Below are positions 50,608 through 61,211 of a stretch of 64,000 nucleotides of DNA, piece by piece. The translations under genes were made by a program, and so were the position numbers. Location of the stretch: positions 930,001 to 994,000 of the forward strand of contig NZ_CP137080.1 of NCBI RefSeq assembly GCF_036324365.1. The letters are read 5' to 3'. How positions within the stretch are numbered: position 1 is the first letter of the stretch; each line of letters begins with the position of its first letter. Origin of the DNA: Microbacterium limosum. Its GTDB lineage: Bacteria > Actinomycetota > Actinomycetes > Actinomycetales > Microbacteriaceae. The notes under the pieces are model-generated. The model had not been told where the DNA came from. It did not search any database and saw only the letters and a program-made list of their open reading frames with translations.

Positions 50608-51975
50608 ATGACGACACTCCTGAACGACTCCGTGGCGCTGGGCGGTCGGAAGGGAGGGTCGGGGGAGACGCTTCAGATCCGGGGCGGGCACCCGCTCTCC
50701 GGGACGGTCGACGTCAAGGGCGCGAAGAACCTCGTCACGAAGGCCATGGTCGCCTCGCTGCTCGGCGACACCGCCAGCATCCTGCACGACGTCCCCGACA
50801 TCAGCGATGTCGCGGTCGTGCGCTCGCTGCTGGAGGTTCACGGCGTGCGGGTGCAGGACGGGGATGCAGAGGGCAGCCTCGTGCTCGATCCCCGCGACGT
50901 CGAGTCCGCCCACATGGAGGAGATCGACGCGCACGCGGGGGCCTCGCGCATCCCGATCCTGTTCTGCGGCCCGCTCCTGCACCGCCTCGGCCAGGCCTTC
51001 ATCCCCGACCTCGGCGGATGCCGCATCGGCGACCGGCCGATCGACTTCCACCTCGACGCCCTGCGCAAGTTCGGCGCCGTCGTCGAGAAGCTCCCGAGCG
51101 GCATCCGCCTGTCGGCGCCGGGCGGTCTGCACGGTGCGAACATCCACCTGCCGTACCCGAGCGTGGGAGCCACGGAACAGGTGCTGCTGACGGCCGTGCG
51201 CTCCAGGGGCGTCACGGAGCTGAAGAACGCCGCCATCGAGCCGGAGATCATGGACCTGATCGCCGTGCTGCAGAAGATGGGCGCGATCATCTCCTACGAG
51301 CCGAACCGCGTCATCCTCATCGAGGGCGTCGACGACCTGCGCGGGTACGAGCACCGTGCGATCTTCGACCGCAACGAGGCCGCGAGCTGGGCCAGCGCCG
51401 CGCTCGCGACCGACGGCGAGATCTTCGTCGGAGGCGCCAAGCAGCAGGAGATGCTCACGTTCCTGAACATCTTCCGCAAGAGCGGGGGCTGGTTCGACGT
51501 GCGCGAGGACGGCATCCTGTTCCGGCGCGGGGGCGACCTGCGCCCCGTCGTCGTCGAGACCGACGTGCACCCCGGCTTCATGACGGACTGGCAGCAGCCG
51601 CTCATCGTCGCGCTCACGCAGGCCACGGGCGAGTCGATCGTGCACGAGACCGTCTACGAGAACCGCTTCGGCTTCACCGATGCGCTGAACAAGATGGGCG
51701 CCAAGATCGCCGTGCACCCGCACGGCCTGCAGAACGGGGTGCGCCGCGTGCCGCGCCGCACCCTCGAGCAGGCCGCCGTCATCACGGGCCCGACGCCGCT
51801 CACCGGAGCCGACATCACCGTGCCCGACCTGCGGGGCGGGTACAGCCACGTCATCGCCGCCCTCACCGCGGAGGGCACGTCCACCGTGCGCAACGTCGGC
51901 ATCATCAGCCGCGGATACGAGAAGTTCTTCGACAAGCTGACTGGCCTGGGCGCCGACTTCGACGTCGTCGGATGA
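50608..51975 (+). CDS. murA: UDP-N-acetylglucosamine 1-carboxyvinyltransferase MurA
   Basis: First committed step of peptidoglycan precursor synthesis: transfers enolpyruvate from PEP to UDP-GlcNAc. The 455 residues show VKGAKNLVTKAMVASLLG and the active-site loop GGCRIGDRPID with Cys 138 in the position of E. coli Cys115, the fosfomycin target; mycobacterial MurA has Asp there. ATG 50608 is about 12 nt after TAACGT. It overlaps plsC as ATGA. Confidence 0.95.
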   Translation: MTTLLNDSVALGGRKGGSGETLQIRGGHPLSGTVDVKGAKNLVTKAMVASLLGDTASILHDVPDISDVAVVRSLLEVHGVRVQDGDAEGSLVLDPRDVESAHMEEIDAHAGASRIPILFCGPLLHRLGQAFIPDLGGCRIGDRPIDFHLDALRKFGAVVEKLPSGIRLSAPGGLHGANIHLPYPSVGATEQVLLTAVRSRGVTELKNAAIEPEIMDLIAVLQKMGAIISYEPNRVILIEGVDDLRGYEHRAIFDRNEAASWASAALATDGEIFVGGAKQQEMLTFLNIFRKSGGWFDVREDGILFRRGGDLRPVVVETDVHPGFMTDWQQPLIVALTQATGESIVHETVYENRFGFTDALNKMGAKIAVHPHGLQNGVRRVPRRTLEQAAVITGPTPLTGADITVPDLRGGYSHVIAALTAEGTSTVRNVGIISRGYEKFFDKLTGLGADFDVVG

Positions 51976-52736
51976 GCGCGCGCCCCCGCGCCTCGCGCGA
52001 GAAGACCCGCCCCAGCATCTTCTGGGTGCTCGCCGGCATCGTCGTGCCGGTGGTCGGGCTCCTCGCTCGGATCGAGATCGTCGGCGGCGAGAAGCTCCCC
52101 CGCAAGGGCGCGTACGTGCTCGCGCCCAATCACTACAGCGAGATCGATCCGCTCATCGTCGCGGTCGCGGTGTGGCGCCTCGGGCGCGCGCCGCGTTTCA
52201 TGGCGAAGGAGAGCCTCTTCCGCGTCCCCGTGCTGGGATGGGCGCTGCGCGCGACGGGAATGGTCCCGGTGGCCCGCGCCTCCACCGCCTCGGGGGCGGC
52301 GCAGACGATCGAGGCCTCGCGCCGACTCGTCGACGACGGGCGGGGCGTCATCGTGTACCCCGAGGGGACGCTGACGCGCGATCCCGACCTGTGGCCGATG
52401 CGGGGAAAAACGGGGGCGGCTCGTCTCGCCCTCGCGGGCGGCCTGCCCGTCATCCCCGTCGCTCACTGGGGCGCGCAGCAGATCATGGGCCGCTACAGCA
52501 AGAAGATCGACCTGTGGCCGCCGCGCAAGCACGTGCGCCTGGTGATCGGAGATCCCGTCGATCTGTCCGACCTCCGGGCGACGGGATCGCAGCCCGCGAC
52601 CCTCACCCGGGCGACGACCCGGATCATGGACGCGATCACCGCGCTGCTGGCCTCCCTCCGGCAGGAGACGCCCCCCGCCGAGCGGTGGAATCCCGCGGAG
52701 CACGCGCAGAAGGAGACGGGCCGCTTTGAGTCGTAG
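51972..52736 (+). CDS. 1-acyl-sn-glycerol-3-phosphate acyltransferase (PlsC-like)
   Basis: Membrane acyltransferase of phospholipid synthesis, 254 residues. Motif I is NHYSEIDP (H-x4-D type), motif III is VYPEGTLT, and a hydrophobic N-terminal segment (about 16-34) anchors it. ATG 51972 overlaps the murA stop (ATGA). Its stop lies inside gpsA, which provides the glycerol-3-phosphate backbone, so the two act in one pathway. Confidence 0.92.
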   Translation: MSARPRASREKTRPSIFWVLAGIVVPVVGLLARIEIVGGEKLPRKGAYVLAPNHYSEIDPLIVAVAVWRLGRAPRFMAKESLFRVPVLGWALRATGMVPVARASTASGAAQTIEASRRLVDDGRGVIVYPEGTLTRDPDLWPMRGKTGAARLALAGGLPVIPVAHWGAQQIMGRYSKKIDLWPPRKHVRLVIGDPVDLSDLRATGSQPATLTRATTRIMDAITALLASLRQETPPAERWNPAEHAQKETGRFES

Positions 52737-53859
52737 GGGCAACGAGGCTCCGCGCGTCGCGGTGATCGGCGCCGGCAGCTGGGGCACGACGTTCGGCAAG
52801 ATCCTCGCGGACGGGGGTGCGCACGTGACGATGTGGGCGCGCCGCCCCGAGCTCGCGCACGAGATCGCCGAGGCCAAGCGCAACAGTCAATACCTCCCGG
52901 GCGTGAACCTGCCGCGCGCCATGACCGCCACGCCGCACCTGTCGGAGGCGCTCGAGGGTGCCGAACAGGTCTACCTGTCGATCCCGAGTCAGTCGGTGCG
53001 TCAGAACCTCACCGCGCTCCGGCCACTCCTTTCCACGAGCGACGTGCCCATCGTGAGCCTCATGAAGGGCGTCGAACAACGCACCGGCCTGCGCATGAGC
53101 CAGGTGATCGAGCAGGGCCTGGACTGCGACCCGGCCCGCATCGCGGTGGCGTCCGGACCGAACCTCGCGCTCGAGATCGCCCGTGAGCAGCCCACCGCCG
53201 CCGTCATCTCCTCCCTCAACCTGGAGACCGCGGAGGCCGTCGCCCGCCGGGCGCGCAACCGGTACTTCCGCTCCTTCGTCAACACCGACGTCACCGGAAC
53301 CGAGTTCGGCGGCGTGCTGAAGAACCTCATCGCGGTCGCCATCGGCATCGTCGACGGCGTCGGGTACGGCGAGAACACGAAGGCGTCGATCATCACGCGG
53401 GGACTCGTCGAGATGACCGACTTCGCGGTCGCCTTCGGCGCCCAGCCCGAGACCCTGCAGGGGCTCGCGGGGCTCGGAGACCTGATCGCGACGTGCCAGT
53501 CGCCGCTGTCGCGCAACAACACGGCCGGCCGGCTTCTCGGCCAGGGCTACAGCTTCCAGAACGTCGTGAAGCAGATGCAGCAGACCGCGGAGGGCCTGGC
53601 CTCGGTCGCGCCGATCCTGCAGCTGGCCCGCGGGGCCGGGGTGGAGATGCCCATCGTCGAGCAGGTCAAGCGCGTGCTGGACGGCACGATGGATCCTCGC
53701 GACATCGCCCCGCACCTGACCACCGACGATGACACCCCGCAGGGGGAGAGGACCCAGAATGGAACGACAGGTCGTGGCGGTGCTCTTCGGAGGGCGCTCG
53801 AGCGAGCACTCGATCAGCTCCGTCACGGCGGGGGGAGTGCTTCGGGCGATCGACCGTGA
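52726..53859 (+). CDS. gpsA: glycerol-3-phosphate dehydrogenase [NAD(P)+] GpsA
   Basis: Reduces dihydroxyacetone phosphate to glycerol-3-phosphate. The 377 residues contain VAVIGAGSWGTTFGKILA, SLMKGVE, the catalytic-Lys block EFGGVLKNLIAVAIGIVDGVGYGENTK and GLAGLGDLIATC. Start is TTG 52726 with AGGAG upstream, overlapping plsC by 11 nt. The usual family end is near PHLTTD; here about 43 extra Gly/Arg-rich residues follow and overlap the ddl start by 101 nt in another frame. Confidence 0.93.
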   Translation: MSRRGNEAPRVAVIGAGSWGTTFGKILADGGAHVTMWARRPELAHEIAEAKRNSQYLPGVNLPRAMTATPHLSEALEGAEQVYLSIPSQSVRQNLTALRPLLSTSDVPIVSLMKGVEQRTGLRMSQVIEQGLDCDPARIAVASGPNLALEIAREQPTAAVISSLNLETAEAVARRARNRYFRSFVNTDVTGTEFGGVLKNLIAVAIGIVDGVGYGENTKASIITRGLVEMTDFAVAFGAQPETLQGLAGLGDLIATCQSPLSRNNTAGRLLGQGYSFQNVVKQMQQTAEGLASVAPILQLARGAGVEMPIVEQVKRVLDGTMDPRDIAPHLTTDDDTPQGERTQNGTTGRGGALRRALERALDQLRHGGGSASGDRP

Positions 53860-54847
53860 CCGTTTCCGGGTGATCCCCATCGGCATCACCCGCGACGGAG
53901 TCTTCGTGCTCGAGGCGGACGATCCCGACCGTTTCGCCCTCGACGCGGCGCGGCTGCCCGAGGTGACCGACAACGGCACTCGGATCCTGTGGCCGGAGGG
54001 CGGGCAGGACCGGTCCCTCCGCGTCCGACGCGCCGACGGCGAGGTCGAGGAGCTCGGGTCCGTCGACGTCGTGCTCCCGATCCTGCACGGCGTGCACGGT
54101 GAGGACGGAACGGTGCAGGGCTTCCTCGACACCCTCGGCATCCCGTACGCCGGCGCCGGCGTGATCGACTCGGCGCTGTGCATGGACAAGCACTTCATGA
54201 AGGTCGCCCTCGAGGCATCCGGCGTGCCCGTCGCCCCGTGGGTCACCGTGCGCGAGCGTTCTTGGCGCGCCGACCCCGGCGCCGTGCGGAGCGATGCCGC
54301 GGGCCTCGGGATGCCGCTGTTCGTCAAGCCCGCGCGCGCCGGCTCCAGCGTGGGGGTGTCGAAGGTGCACACGATCGACGAGCTCGACGAGGCGCTGCGC
54401 GTGGCCTTCGCCGAGGACGAGAAGGTCCTCGTCGAGCAGGGGATCTCCGGGCGCGAGGTCGAGGTGGCGATCCTCGAGGGCAGCGACGGTGTCGTCCGTG
54501 CCTCTCTTCCGGGCGAGATCGTGCTGACGACGCGGGAGTTCTACGACTTCGAGGGCAAGTACCTGGGTGGCGACGGGGTGGAGGTGGTGTGTCCCGCCGA
54601 CGTCGACGCGGCATCCACCGACCGCATCCGCGACATGGGCGTGCGGGCGTTCGAGGCGGTCGATGGGCGCGGGCTCGCGCGGGTGGACTTCTTCCTGACC
54701 GCCGACGGCCTCGTCGTCAACGAGCTCAACACGATGCCGGGCTTCACCCCGATCTCGATGTTCCCGAAGTGCTGGATCGCGTCGGGGATGAGCTATCCCG
54801 AGCTGATCTCCGAGCTCCTCGACACGGCCCTGGGGCGCGCGGCCTGA
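53759..54847 (+). CDS. ddl: D-alanine--D-alanine ligase Ddl
   Basis: ATP-grasp ligase making the D-Ala-D-Ala terminus of peptidoglycan precursors. The 362 residues show VAVLFGGRSSEHSISSVTAGGVL, LPILHGVHGEDGTVQG, FVKPARAGSSVGVSKV and VNELNTMPGFTPISMFP. ATG 53759 has GGGGGAGAGG upstream and starts the family sequence; it lies inside gpsA. murA and ddl in one cluster pair two precursor steps with lipid synthesis genes between them. Confidence 0.96.
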   Translation: MERQVVAVLFGGRSSEHSISSVTAGGVLRAIDRDRFRVIPIGITRDGVFVLEADDPDRFALDAARLPEVTDNGTRILWPEGGQDRSLRVRRADGEVEELGSVDVVLPILHGVHGEDGTVQGFLDTLGIPYAGAGVIDSALCMDKHFMKVALEASGVPVAPWVTVRERSWRADPGAVRSDAAGLGMPLFVKPARAGSSVGVSKVHTIDELDEALRVAFAEDEKVLVEQGISGREVEVAILEGSDGVVRASLPGEIVLTTREFYDFEGKYLGGDGVEVVCPADVDAASTDRIRDMGVRAFEAVDGRGLARVDFFLTADGLVVNELNTMPGFTPISMFPKCWIASGMSYPELISELLDTALGRAA

Positions 54848-54851
54848 GGCC

Positions 54852-55328
54852 TCACTCGCCCGCGGGACGCTCCGTGCAGCGCCCGTCGACGGGCAGCCGC
54901 GAGACCGCCGGCGAGAGCGCGTCGAGCACGTCGAGGCTCGAGACGGCCTCGTTGTCGAGGTACACCTGCACGGCCGGCGTGCGCCCGAAGCTCGTGACGA
55001 GGTAGCGCGGGGCGTCGGAGTCGTCGATGATCCAGTCCACCGAGCCGACCGTCTGACACGGCAGCGTCGTGGGACCGGGAGGTTCCACGCCGCAGCTGAC
55101 CACGACGGCGGTCGGGGAGCCCCAGGATGCCGTGGCCTGCGCATCGGTCCAGACGCGAGCCTGTCCCGCGAGCTCGTCCGGGTACCGCACCGACACCTCG
55201 GCGCAGAGGGGATCGTCTGCGTTCGCGGCAGGCTCGAGCGAGATCACGGCGCTGCAGCCGGCGAGGGCGAACGCCGCGAGCGAGAACAGCCCCGTCGCGG
55301 CGGCGAGGCGGGAGCGGGGGCGGAGCAC
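54852..55328 (-). CDS. DUF3515 lipoprotein
   Basis: Actinobacterial lipoprotein of unknown function. The 158 residues have a signal peptide with lipobox LAGC (Cys 25) followed by a domain with VRYPDELAGQARVW, ASWGSPTAVVVSCGVEPPGPT and VDWIIDDSDAPRYLVTSFGR. GTG 55328 lies exactly 6 nt after TAGCCT (55340-55335), so leaderless. Divergent from thiL with only 22 bp between start codons; DUF3515 often neighbours ddl and thiL. Confidence 0.9.
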   Translation of the reverse strand: MLRPRSRLAAATGLFSLAAFALAGCSAVISLEPAANADDPLCAEVSVRYPDELAGQARVWTDAQATASWGSPTAVVVSCGVEPPGPTTLPCQTVGSVDWIIDDSDAPRYLVTSFGRTPAVQVYLDNEAVSSLDVLDALSPAVSRLPVDGRCTERPAGE

Positions 55329-55350
55329 CCGACCAGGCTACCGTGGGGGG
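55329..55350. promoter_or_regulatory. 22-bp divergent promoter with interlocked -10 elements
   Basis: TAGCCT on minus (55340-55335) and TACCGT on plus (55339-55344) share the dinucleotide TA. Each ends 6 nt before its start codon, so the whole intergenic region is two overlapping leaderless -10 elements. Each -35 must lie inside the other gene. Confidence 0.75.
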
Positions 55351-56343
55351 ATGAGCGTGCTGCCGGAGGACCCGCGTGTGGGCGAGCTGTCCGAAGCGAT
55401 CATCCTCCGCGGCATCCTCGAGCGTCTGGGCGGCTCTCGCGCTCTCGTCGGCCCCGGGGACGATGCCGCCGTGCTCGCGATGGCGGGCCGGGTCGTCGCG
55501 ACCACCGACACGCTCGTCGAGGGCCCCGACTTCCGTCTCGCGTGGTCGAGCGGGTACGACCTCGGGTGGAAATCCGCCGCCGTGAACCTCGCCGACGTCG
55601 CGGCGATGGGCGCGCGTCCCACGGCGCTCCTCGTGGCGCTCGCGCTGCCTGCCGAGACGCGGCTGTCGTTCGTGCTGGACCTCGCCGACGGGCTCCGCGA
55701 CGCGTGCGACCGCCTCGCGCCGGGGTGCGAGGTGGTGGGCGGCGACCTCACGGTCTCGCCCACGCTCACCATCGCGGTGACGGCGCTCGGCGAGCTCGAG
55801 GAGAGGGAGGCGGTTCGGCGGGACGGGGCCCGTGCGGGGGACGTGCTCGCCCTGGCGGGGGAGGCGGGGCAGGCCGCCCGCGGCCTCTCGGTGCTCTTCG
55901 ACCGTTTCCGTGACGCCGACGGGAGGCCTGTCCCGGTCGACCGGTCCGGGCTGGTGCCCGACGACGCCCGAGCGCTCGATGCGCAGCTGCGTCCGCTGCC
56001 GCCCGTCGCCCTCGGTCCCGTCGCCGCGGATGCGGGCGCGACCGCCATGATGGACGTCTCCGACGGTCTGGCCCGCGACGCGGCGCGCATGGCGGCGGCA
56101 TCCGGCGTCTCGTTCGACATCGACGGGGCGGCGCTCGGCCCGCACCGCGCCTGGGCGGTGTCGGGGGGCGAGGATCACGGCCTGCTGGCGACCTTCCCGG
56201 ACGGGCGGGAACTGCCGGAGGGATTCCGCGCAATCGGTCGCGCCGTGCCCGCGCGCGGCGACGGGCCGGCGGTCAACGTCGACGGAGCGGCCGCCGACGG
56301 CGGATGGGACCCCTATCGCGACTGGGACGGGCGCTCGGGCTGA
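55351..56343 (+). CDS. thiL: thiamine-monophosphate kinase ThiL
   Basis: Phosphorylates thiamine monophosphate to the diphosphate cofactor. The 330 residues carry GPGDDAAVLAMAGRVVATTDTLVEGPDF, NLADVAAMGARP, VVGGDLTVSP and MMDVSDGLARDAARMA, the Mg/ATP motifs of the PurM-like fold. ATG 55351 lies exactly 6 nt after TACCGT. Convergent with rsmD. Confidence 0.94.
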   Translation: MSVLPEDPRVGELSEAIILRGILERLGGSRALVGPGDDAAVLAMAGRVVATTDTLVEGPDFRLAWSSGYDLGWKSAAVNLADVAAMGARPTALLVALALPAETRLSFVLDLADGLRDACDRLAPGCEVVGGDLTVSPTLTIAVTALGELEEREAVRRDGARAGDVLALAGEAGQAARGLSVLFDRFRDADGRPVPVDRSGLVPDDARALDAQLRPLPPVALGPVAADAGATAMMDVSDGLARDAARMAAASGVSFDIDGAALGPHRAWAVSGGEDHGLLATFPDGRELPEGFRAIGRAVPARGDGPAVNVDGAAADGGWDPYRDWDGRSG

Positions 56344-56349
56344 CCGCGG

Positions 56350-56910
56350 TCAGGATGCGACGGAGACCCACCACAGCGTGGTGTCGCCGTAGCGCCTCTC
56401 CCTGCGGTGCTGCAGGCCCTCGGGAAGTGTGGGCACGGGGGAGCGCCGCGACCGTTCGAGGATGACCGTGGCGCGAGCGCCGAGGTGGGGCACGAGCGCC
56501 GCGAGCGCGTCGGTGAGTGCCGCATCGGTGTGGTCGTAGGGCGGGTCGAGGAACACCAGGTCCCACGTGGCCGACGTGGAGCGCAGGAACGCCTCGGCGG
56601 ACATGCGGTGCACGCGCGCGTCGCCTGAGCCGACCGCAGCCGCGACCCGCCGCGCGTTGCGCTCGGCGACGGCCGCTGCGGGAGACGCCTTCTCCACGAG
56701 ATCGACGGATGCCGCGCCGCGGCTGAGCGCCTCGAGGCCGAGCGCGCCCGATCCGGCGTAGAGGTCGAGCACCCGCGCGTCCTCGATCGCATCCGCCGAC
56801 TCGAGTCCCGCGAATAGCGACTCGCGCACCCGGTCGCTCGTGGGTCGCGTTCCCGCGGCGGGAACCGCCAGCGGCAGCGATCCGGCGCGTCCGGCGATGA
56901 TGCGTGTCAC
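56350..56910 (-). CDS. rsmD: 16S rRNA (guanine966-N2)-methyltransferase RsmD
   Basis: Class I methyltransferase acting on 16S rRNA G966. The 186 residues show RIIAGRAGSLPL, RPTSDRVRESLF, the SAM loop VLDLYAGSGALGLEALSRG and the catalytic FLDPPYD. GTG 56910 lies exactly 6 nt after TATCGT (56922-56917), so leaderless. Divergent from recG; rsmD with coaD is a common pairing, and coaD lies just beyond recG. Confidence 0.95.
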   Translation of the reverse strand: MTRIIAGRAGSLPLAVPAAGTRPTSDRVRESLFAGLESADAIEDARVLDLYAGSGALGLEALSRGAASVDLVEKASPAAAVAERNARRVAAAVGSGDARVHRMSAEAFLRSTSATWDLVFLDPPYDHTDAALTDALAALVPHLGARATVILERSRRSPVPTLPEGLQHRRERRYGDTTLWWVSVAS

Positions 56911-56972
56911 ACCCTCACGATAGCGAGGCGACGCCTTCCCCCAGCGTCGGAGGCCGACCTTAGACTCGGGTC

Positions 56973-59156
<2,184 letters not shown>

Positions 59157-59190
59157 CGGCGCGAGCGCGCTCCGCGGGTAGTCTCGAGGG

Positions 59191-59688
59191 GTGAACAACC
59201 GGATCGCCGTCGTGCCGGGCTCCTTCGATCCGCCCACGCTCGGCCACCTCGATGTCATCCGGCGCGCCGCGGGATTGTACGACCGGCTGCACGTGCTCGT
59301 CGTGCACAACCCGGGCAAGGCGGCGATGCTGCCGATCGCGCAGCGGCTGAGCCTGCTGGAGCAGTCGATCGCCGAGAGCGACATCGACAGCGACGTGGTC
59401 GTCGCCTCCTGGAGCGTCGGGCTGCTCGTGGACTACGCGCGCGATGTCGGAGCGGGGGTGCTGGTGAAGGGCATCCGCTCGCAGGTGGATGTCGCCTACG
59501 AGACGCCCATGGCGATCGTCAATCGTCATCTGGCCTCCGTCGAGACCGTCTTCCTGCTTCCCGATCCCGCCCACGCGCTCGTCTCCAGTTCGCTCGTGCG
59601 CCAGGTCGCCTCCCTCGGCGGGGACGTCTCGCCGTACGTGCCGCCCGCGGTCGCCCGCTTCCTCGACACGGGCGCCCGCGACATCTGA
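59191..59688 (+). CDS. coaD: phosphopantetheine adenylyltransferase CoaD
   Basis: Makes dephospho-CoA from phosphopantetheine and ATP. The 165 residues have the nucleotidyl-transferase start [34 protein letters not shown] and a C-terminal [17 protein letters not shown] in place of ISSTxxRE. GTG 59191 lies exactly 6 nt after TAGTCT (59179-59184), so leaderless. Confidence 0.95.
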   Translation: MNNRIAVVPGSFDPPTLGHLDVIRRAAGLYDRLHVLVVHNPGKAAMLPIAQRLSLLEQSIAESDIDSDVVVASWSVGLLVDYARDVGAGVLVKGIRSQVDVAYETPMAIVNRHLASVETVFLLPDPAHALVSSSLVRQVASLGGDVSPYVPPAVARFLDTGARDI

Positions 59689-59729
59689 CCCCGCCCCGGC
59701 CCGGGCGAGCGCGGGTAGCATGGTCGACC

Positions 59730-60272
59730 GTGAGATCCCCACGCCCCGGCCCCTTCAGCATCGGCGTCCGCGACATCGTCCGGCGCCCCGGTGAGATGCG
59801 CGAAGTCGAGCTCGACGTCCCCCTGAAGGAGAAATGGGGGGAGGCGCTCGTCGCGGTCGAACCTGGTGAGTCGATCCACGTCTTCGCCCGGCTGGAGTCG
59901 GTGCACGAGGGCATCCTGGCCACCGCAGAGGTGGACGCGCAGTACCGCGGGGTGTGCGGGCGATGCCTGACGGACATCTCCGCGCCGGTCGAAGTCGAGT
60001 TCCAGGAGCTTTTCGCGTATCCTGGGCAGGAAACATCTGACCTCGAGGTTCAAGACGACCACGTGGATCTTGAAACTCCGGTCAGGGATGCGATCGTTTT
60101 GACGCTTCCGTTTCAACCGGTCTGCCGACCGGATTGCCCGGGGCTCGACCCCGCGACGGGCGAGCCGATGGCGGATGGATCGGGCACGGAACCTCGTGCC
60201 GACCTCGATCCGCGCTGGGCGGCGCTGGCGGAGTACACCGCGACAGACGCCGATGGCGGCCGGAAGCCCTAG
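59730..60272 (+). CDS. DUF177 (YceD-family) protein
   Basis: Conserved neighbour of rpmF, implicated in rRNA maturation. The 180 residues include the Cys pair in YRGVCGRCLTDISAPVEVEFQELFAYPGQE and a second pair in FQPVCRPDCPGLDP, which may bind a metal. GTG 59730 lies 8 nt after TAGCAT (59716-59721). rpmF follows after 25 nt. Confidence 0.9.
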   Translation: MRSPRPGPFSIGVRDIVRRPGEMREVELDVPLKEKWGEALVAVEPGESIHVFARLESVHEGILATAEVDAQYRGVCGRCLTDISAPVEVEFQELFAYPGQETSDLEVQDDHVDLETPVRDAIVLTLPFQPVCRPDCPGLDPATGEPMADGSGTEPRADLDPRWAALAEYTATDADGGRKP

Positions 60273-60297
60273 AACTCACCGACGAAAGAGATGACCC

Positions 60298-60507
60298 ATG
60301 GCTGGTAACCCTCCGAAGCGCAAGGTCTCGCGCTCCAACACCCGTTCGCGCCGCGCGCAGTGGAAGGCGGAAGCCCCCGCGCTCGTCAAGACGGTGGAGA
60401 ACGGCAAGGTCGTCTACAGCCGTCCCCACCAGGCGAAGGTCGTCACCGACTCGCAGGGCACCGAGCTGTTCCTGGAGTACAAGGGCCGCAAGGTCGCCGA
60501 CGTCTGA
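60298..60507 (+). CDS. rpmF: 50S ribosomal protein L32
   Basis: Small basic ribosomal protein, 69 residues: [20 protein letters not shown] matches the L32 N-terminus. The zinc-ribbon cysteines of C+ L32 forms are missing, so this is the zinc-independent type, or the only copy has lost them. ATG 60298 is preceded by GAAAGAGATG. DUF177-rpmF-rnc-mutM is a conserved order. Confidence 0.95.
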   Translation: MAGNPPKRKVSRSNTRSRRAQWKAEAPALVKTVENGKVVYSRPHQAKVVTDSQGTELFLEYKGRKVADV

Positions 60508-60518
60508 CAGCGACGCTC

Positions 60519-61211
60519 GTGACGGACGCCCCTGGGGGGATACGGCCACTCACAGACACGCTCGGCGTCGACATCGACGCCGAGCTTCTGTCTCTCGCCC
60601 TCACGCATCGCTCATACGCGTATGAGAACGGCGGAATCCCGCACAACGAGCGCCTGGAGTTCCTCGGGGACTCGGTGCTCGGTCAGGCCGTCACGGTCAC
60701 TCTCTTCACGAGATATCCCGATCTGGACGAAGGCTCGCTCGCCAAACGACGTGCGAGCCTCGTCTCCACCGTCGCCCTCGCCGAGGTCGCCCGACGCGTC
60801 GGCGTCGGGGCGCACGTGCTCCTCGGTCGAGGCGAAGAGCAGACCGGCGGTCGCGACAAGGACTCGATTCTCGCCGACACGACGGAGGCCCTGATCGGCG
60901 CCGCCTACCTCTCGGCGGGCCAGGATGCCGCGACATCCCTCGTCATCCGCCTCGTCGAGCCGCTGCTCGACGACCCCGAGCGCTACGGCGCCGCGATGGA
61001 CCCGAAGACGAGCCTGCAAGAGCTCGCCGCGCGCCGTCAGGCGCCGCCGCCGGAGTACTCGGTCGTCGCCGACGGCCCCGACCACAACCGCCTGTTCACC
61101 GCCACGGTGCGCGTCGGGGACGTCCGAGCGGACGGAGTGGGCACGAGCAAGAAGGCCGCCGAGATGGCGGCGGCCCTCCAGGCCTGGCGCGATCTCAGCG
61201 CCCGTGCCTGA
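60519..61211 (+). CDS. rnc: ribonuclease III
   Basis: Double-strand-specific endoribonuclease for rRNA processing. The 230 residues show the signature HNERLEFLGDSVLG (42-55), the second acidic motif DTTEALIGAAYL, and a C-terminal dsRNA-binding domain (about 155-228) with GVGTSKKAAEMAAALQAW. GTG 60519 lies 11 nt after rpmF and begins the family sequence. Overlaps mutM by 8 nt. Confidence 0.96.
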   Translation: MTDAPGGIRPLTDTLGVDIDAELLSLALTHRSYAYENGGIPHNERLEFLGDSVLGQAVTVTLFTRYPDLDEGSLAKRRASLVSTVALAEVARRVGVGAHVLLGRGEEQTGGRDKDSILADTTEALIGAAYLSAGQDAATSLVIRLVEPLLDDPERYGAAMDPKTSLQELAARRQAPPPEYSVVADGPDHNRLFTATVRVGDVRADGVGTSKKAAEMAAALQAWRDLSARA

